This document shows positions 5,930 to 7,757 of a stretch of DNA of 7,757 nucleotides, piece by piece. Numbering within the stretch: position 1 is the stretch's first letter; every line of letters starts with the position of its first letter. Position numbers and translations under genes: made by a program. The notes under the pieces were generated by a model. The model saw only the letters and a list, made by a program, of their open reading frames with translations, searched no databases and was not told where the DNA came from. The stretch comes from Bacteroidota bacterium (lineage in GTDB: Bacteria > Bacteroidota > Bacteroidia > Chitinophagales > UBA2359), in assembly GCA_020627525.1 (NCBI GenBank), contig JAHDGP010000216.1:1-7757 (forward strand), written 5' to 3'.

Positions 5930-6634
5930 TTAAATATTGATTTGAAGACCTGCTACAATTTTAGGCAAATCTTTAAAATTATATTTGTCTTTAAACAAAT
6001 TGCTTATTCTGTAATCTCCATATACGGTTAAGTTTTTGAGGCTTAACCTCGCTACTACACCGTATTGAAAATTCCTGATATAGTCCAGCTTTTTGTTTAT
6101 AATAATTTGAGTATCTGTAAAAGGATAAGTAATATTGTTATCAAACTTATTTCTGATCTTATGTCTTTTGGAGAATGCCCATTCAACATAACCACCAAGA
6201 TCAAGTTTGGTACCGTGTTTTTGGTTTAAATTTTTATCAAATCTAAAGCTTAAAAATAAATCGAATCCTAAACGATGCAGCTTTATTTTTTCTTTATCAT
6301 AAATAGTGCTTGTTGGAAAATTCTTTTCCGCATCCTGTTCAAATCGAAAATCTGTCAAACGATAATAGGTGCTATTTCCAAGTTTTATAAACTCTTGAAT
6401 GCCTAGTTTATAGTGGTTTCTGTTTCCCCATTGAAAATCATTTGAGCTTCCATAGGTAACATTAGCTCCGCTAAAATCATTGGGACCAACAACAAAACCA
6501 TATGCCATATAGCCTCCATTTCCTTTTCCAAAGGAAACATTTTCAGGAGTAGTCAGGCCTTTGTCTTCTTGTGCTGTGGCAACATTTATAAAGAACAATC
6601 CTACAAGAAAACAAAACAATTTATAACGAAACAT
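5930..6634 (-). CDS. Outer-membrane beta-barrel protein of unknown function
   Basis: A 234-residue protein with a Sec signal peptide: MFRYK, a hydrophobic core (6-18) and probable cleavage at ATA|QE after residue 21. The mature part has alternating polar and aromatic/hydrophobic strands with turn-rich joints (YMAYGFVVGPNDFSG, HYKLGIQEFIKLG, TYYRLTDFRFEQD, LHRLGFDLFLSFRFDKN, TKLDLGGYVEWAFSKR, FQYGVVARLSLKNLTVYGDYRIS) and ends in a strand, IVAGLQINI. This is the pattern of a small outer-membrane barrel of perhaps eight strands, as in many Bacteroidota porin-like proteins. The ATG at 6634 is preferred to the TTG at 6640. A terminator ends just 27 nt upstream, leaving little room for a promoter; TATTTTAT there is only a partial -7 match. 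No substrate can be named. It may be a PorT/OmpW-like barrel, but I see no decisive motif. Confidence 0.75.
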   Translation of the reverse strand: MFRYKLFCFLVGLFFINVATAQEDKGLTTPENVSFGKGNGGYMAYGFVVGPNDFSGANVTYGSSNDFQWGNRNHYKLGIQEFIKLGNSTYYRLTDFRFEQDAEKNFPTSTIYDKEKIKLHRLGFDLFLSFRFDKNLNQKHGTKLDLGGYVEWAFSKRHKIRNKFDNNITYPFTDTQIIINKKLDYIRNFQYGVVARLSLKNLTVYGDYRISNLFKDKYNFKDLPKIVAGLQINI

Positions 6635-6661
6635 AAACAAATTTTTTTGGAATCATAAAAT

Positions 6662-6701
6662 AAAAAAACCACGAATAGAACTTGAATTCTATTCGTGGTT
6701 T
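6662..6701 (-). terminator. Strong intrinsic terminator, minus strand
   Basis: A 15-bp stem (6666-6680 with 6687-6701) joins AAACCACGAATAGAA and its complement around a 6-nt loop. On the minus strand it is followed by more T residues (6665-6662). It probably ends the YD-repeat gene, whose stop codon now lies about 210 bp upstream because of the element at 6733-6896. Confidence 0.8.
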
Positions 6702-6732
6702 AAACATAATATTTATTTTTATAAAATAATAA

Positions 6733-6896
6733 ATGAGTCTACTCCAAAAAGAGATAAATTTCACAAAATGGAATTTTTTAGAGGAGATTTGCATTTTTCG
6801 AGATTTGTTGATGCCTGAGCATCAGCGGATCGAGAAAGATGGAAAGATTGCTAAAAAAAACATTTTTGATTTTTTATCTTTTTGGAGTGGACTCAT
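6733..6896. mobile_element. MITE-like inverted-repeat element, 164 bp, with 9-bp target duplication
   Basis: The ends are inverted repeats: ATGAGTCTACTCC at 6733 and, read from 6896 on the minus strand, ATGAGTCCACTCC, each continuing as AAAAAGA, so 19 of 20 bases match. The homology goes on inwards with small gaps: AAAATGGAATTTTTTAG on the left against AAAATGTTTTTTTTAG on the right, then TTTTTCGA against TTTCTCGA, and TTGATGC against CTGATGC. The whole element can therefore fold into one long imperfect hairpin with the loop CTGA at 6815-6818. The perfect direct repeat AAATAATAA flanks both sides (6724-6732 and 6897-6905), as expected of a 9-bp target-site duplication. No protein is encoded that resembles a transposase. 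I infer a non-autonomous element moved by an IS elsewhere in the genome; the IS family cannot be named. Confidence 0.75.
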
Positions 6897-6909
6897 AAAT
6901 AATAATTTT

Positions 6910-7757
6910 TTAATAGTATTCTACAGAACGAACAATTATTTCTTCTGTATTATTATAGACCCTTGTTTTACGAACCCAATTGTTTTTTTCATCATAATTG
7001 TATTCGAAAATTTCCTGGTGCTTTATTTCTCCATCAGCATTATAAAAGGACAATTTGGTAATGTTTCTATTTCTGATGTCGTAGGTATATTCTGTACGTG
7101 TTCCATCAGAAAAATACTCAGTTTTTTTAGCAACCTCTCCATCAATATGATCATAAGCTATTTTAAATTGAACATTTCCTGAACCATCATATTCAATAAT
7201 TTCTTTTTCGAAACCATCTGGAGTATAAATGACAGTCTTCTTGAATTCTAATTGGTTTTGAGCTGTAAAATTTTCCTGAATGATTAATTGGTTGTCATCG
7301 TTGTATTCATACAAAACCTTGTAAATATTGATACCACTTTCATTGTAACGTCCCCATTTTACCAGTGTATTATCCTTGTCATACCAATACAAATCCATCT
7401 TTTCTAATAGACCAGATTCATCATACTCAATAATTTCTACTGTATTTTTGTTTTTATCATATTTGTAAGAATACTTGGTTGGATTTCCATTAATTATGTG
7501 TTCCACCTTATTGCCCAACTTATCATACTTCATTTTTTCATGATGCGTAATGTTTTTATAAGTATCCAGTTTTTTTAAATCCAACAGATTGCCAGACTTA
7601 TCAAATTTACGTTGACTTTTTTCAGAAATATGTCCTAAATCATGGTAGATTTCTGTAATGATAGGATAGCCATTTTTGTATAATTCTTTTGTTTGAATCC
7701 TATTACCAATAAAAGTATGTTTTTCAGAAAGGTCCTGACTTTTATCAAAAAAGTAAG
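6910..7757 (-). CDS. YD-repeat (RHS-like) protein, C-terminal part
   Basis: The frame is open to the right edge, so the gene begins outside the window; 281 residues and the TAA stop at 6910 are visible. A start at the TTG at 7584 would be false, because coding pattern and repeats continue unbroken upstream of it. The visible protein is a chain of about ten short repeats of 20-25 residues resembling YD/RHS repeats: KFDKSGNLL, KYDKLGNKVEHI, EYDESGLLEKM, WYDKDNTLVKW, EYNDDNQLIIQE, EYDGSGNVQFKI, TYDIRNRNITKL, FYNADGEIKHQE and YNYDEKNNWVRKTRVY. It ends in IVRSVEYY. Such repeats form beta-sheet shells or solenoids in secreted or surface proteins. The C-terminus stops at the repeats, with no toxin-like domain after them, so a polymorphic toxin is unlikely. 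Secretion cannot be judged because the N-terminus is missing. Confidence 0.8.
   Translation of the reverse strand, partial: YFFDKSQDLSEKHTFIGNRIQTKELYKNGYPIITEIYHDLGHISEKSQRKFDKSGNLLDLKKLDTYKNITHHEKMKYDKLGNKVEHIINGNPTKYSYKYDKNKNTVEIIEYDESGLLEKMDLYWYDKDNTLVKWGRYNESGINIYKVLYEYNDDNQLIIQENFTAQNQLEFKKTVIYTPDGFEKEIIEYDGSGNVQFKIAYDHIDGEVAKKTEYFSDGTRTEYTYDIRNRNITKLSFYNADGEIKHQEIFEYNYDEKNNWVRKTRVYNNTEEIIVRSVEYY

Noticed and set aside
6733..7182. Plus-strand frame of 149 codons.
   Set aside because: It begins in the inverted-repeat element and then runs antisense to the YD-repeat gene. The second half is a shadow of that gene, rich in Phe and Ile, with no recognisable domain.

Overview
The window looks like chromosomal DNA of a low-GC member of the Bacteroidota, probably a Cytophagales- or Flavobacteriia-like bacterium. 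The signs are a GlmU-like protein of the alternative type known from this phylum, placed right after a type B ribosomal protein L31; promoter matches of the Bacteroidota form (TTTG ... TAnnTTTG) rather than -35/-10 boxes; almost no Shine-Dalgarno sequences; short lipoprotein and outer-membrane-protein genes; and a YD-repeat protein. Genus cannot be fixed from the sequence alone.

Layout from left to right. Positions 1-160 hold a degraded palindromic repeat and the terminator of the first gene. A run of minus-strand genes follows: an OmpA-domain lipoprotein (161-775), the GlmU-like nucleotidyltransferase/acetyltransferase (912-2159) and rpmE2 for L31 (2243-2557). A strong hairpin terminator lies between the last two. 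A 449-bp gene-free stretch separates them from a plus-strand YkuK-family RNase H-like gene (3046-3522). That gene shares a bidirectional terminator with a convergent minus-strand gene for a small secreted protein of unknown function (3621-4247). Next comes engB, the ribosome-assembly GTPase (4333-4941, minus), divergent from a TPM-domain lipoprotein gene (5072-5698, plus) that has a good Bacteroidota promoter. A 231-bp gap contains three small hairpins with stems of 6-7 bp and 3-nt loops (5778-5875). An outer-membrane beta-barrel gene (5930-6634, minus), a terminator (6662-6701), a small inverted-repeat element (6733-6896) and the 3' part of a YD-repeat protein gene (6910-7757, minus, running off the edge) complete the window.

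The genes do not form one pathway. They are mostly housekeeping (L31, EngB, the GlmU-like enzyme) mixed with single envelope genes. The best-supported unusual item is a 164-bp non-coding element that is an imperfect palindrome over its whole length, has 19/20-matching terminal inverted repeats and is flanked by a perfect 9-bp direct repeat. This is the structure of a MITE, apparently inserted between the YD-repeat gene and its terminator. The second is a dispersed palindromic repeat found at both ends of the window with the same internal architecture. I see no CRISPR array, tRNA, rRNA, phage gene or defence system.
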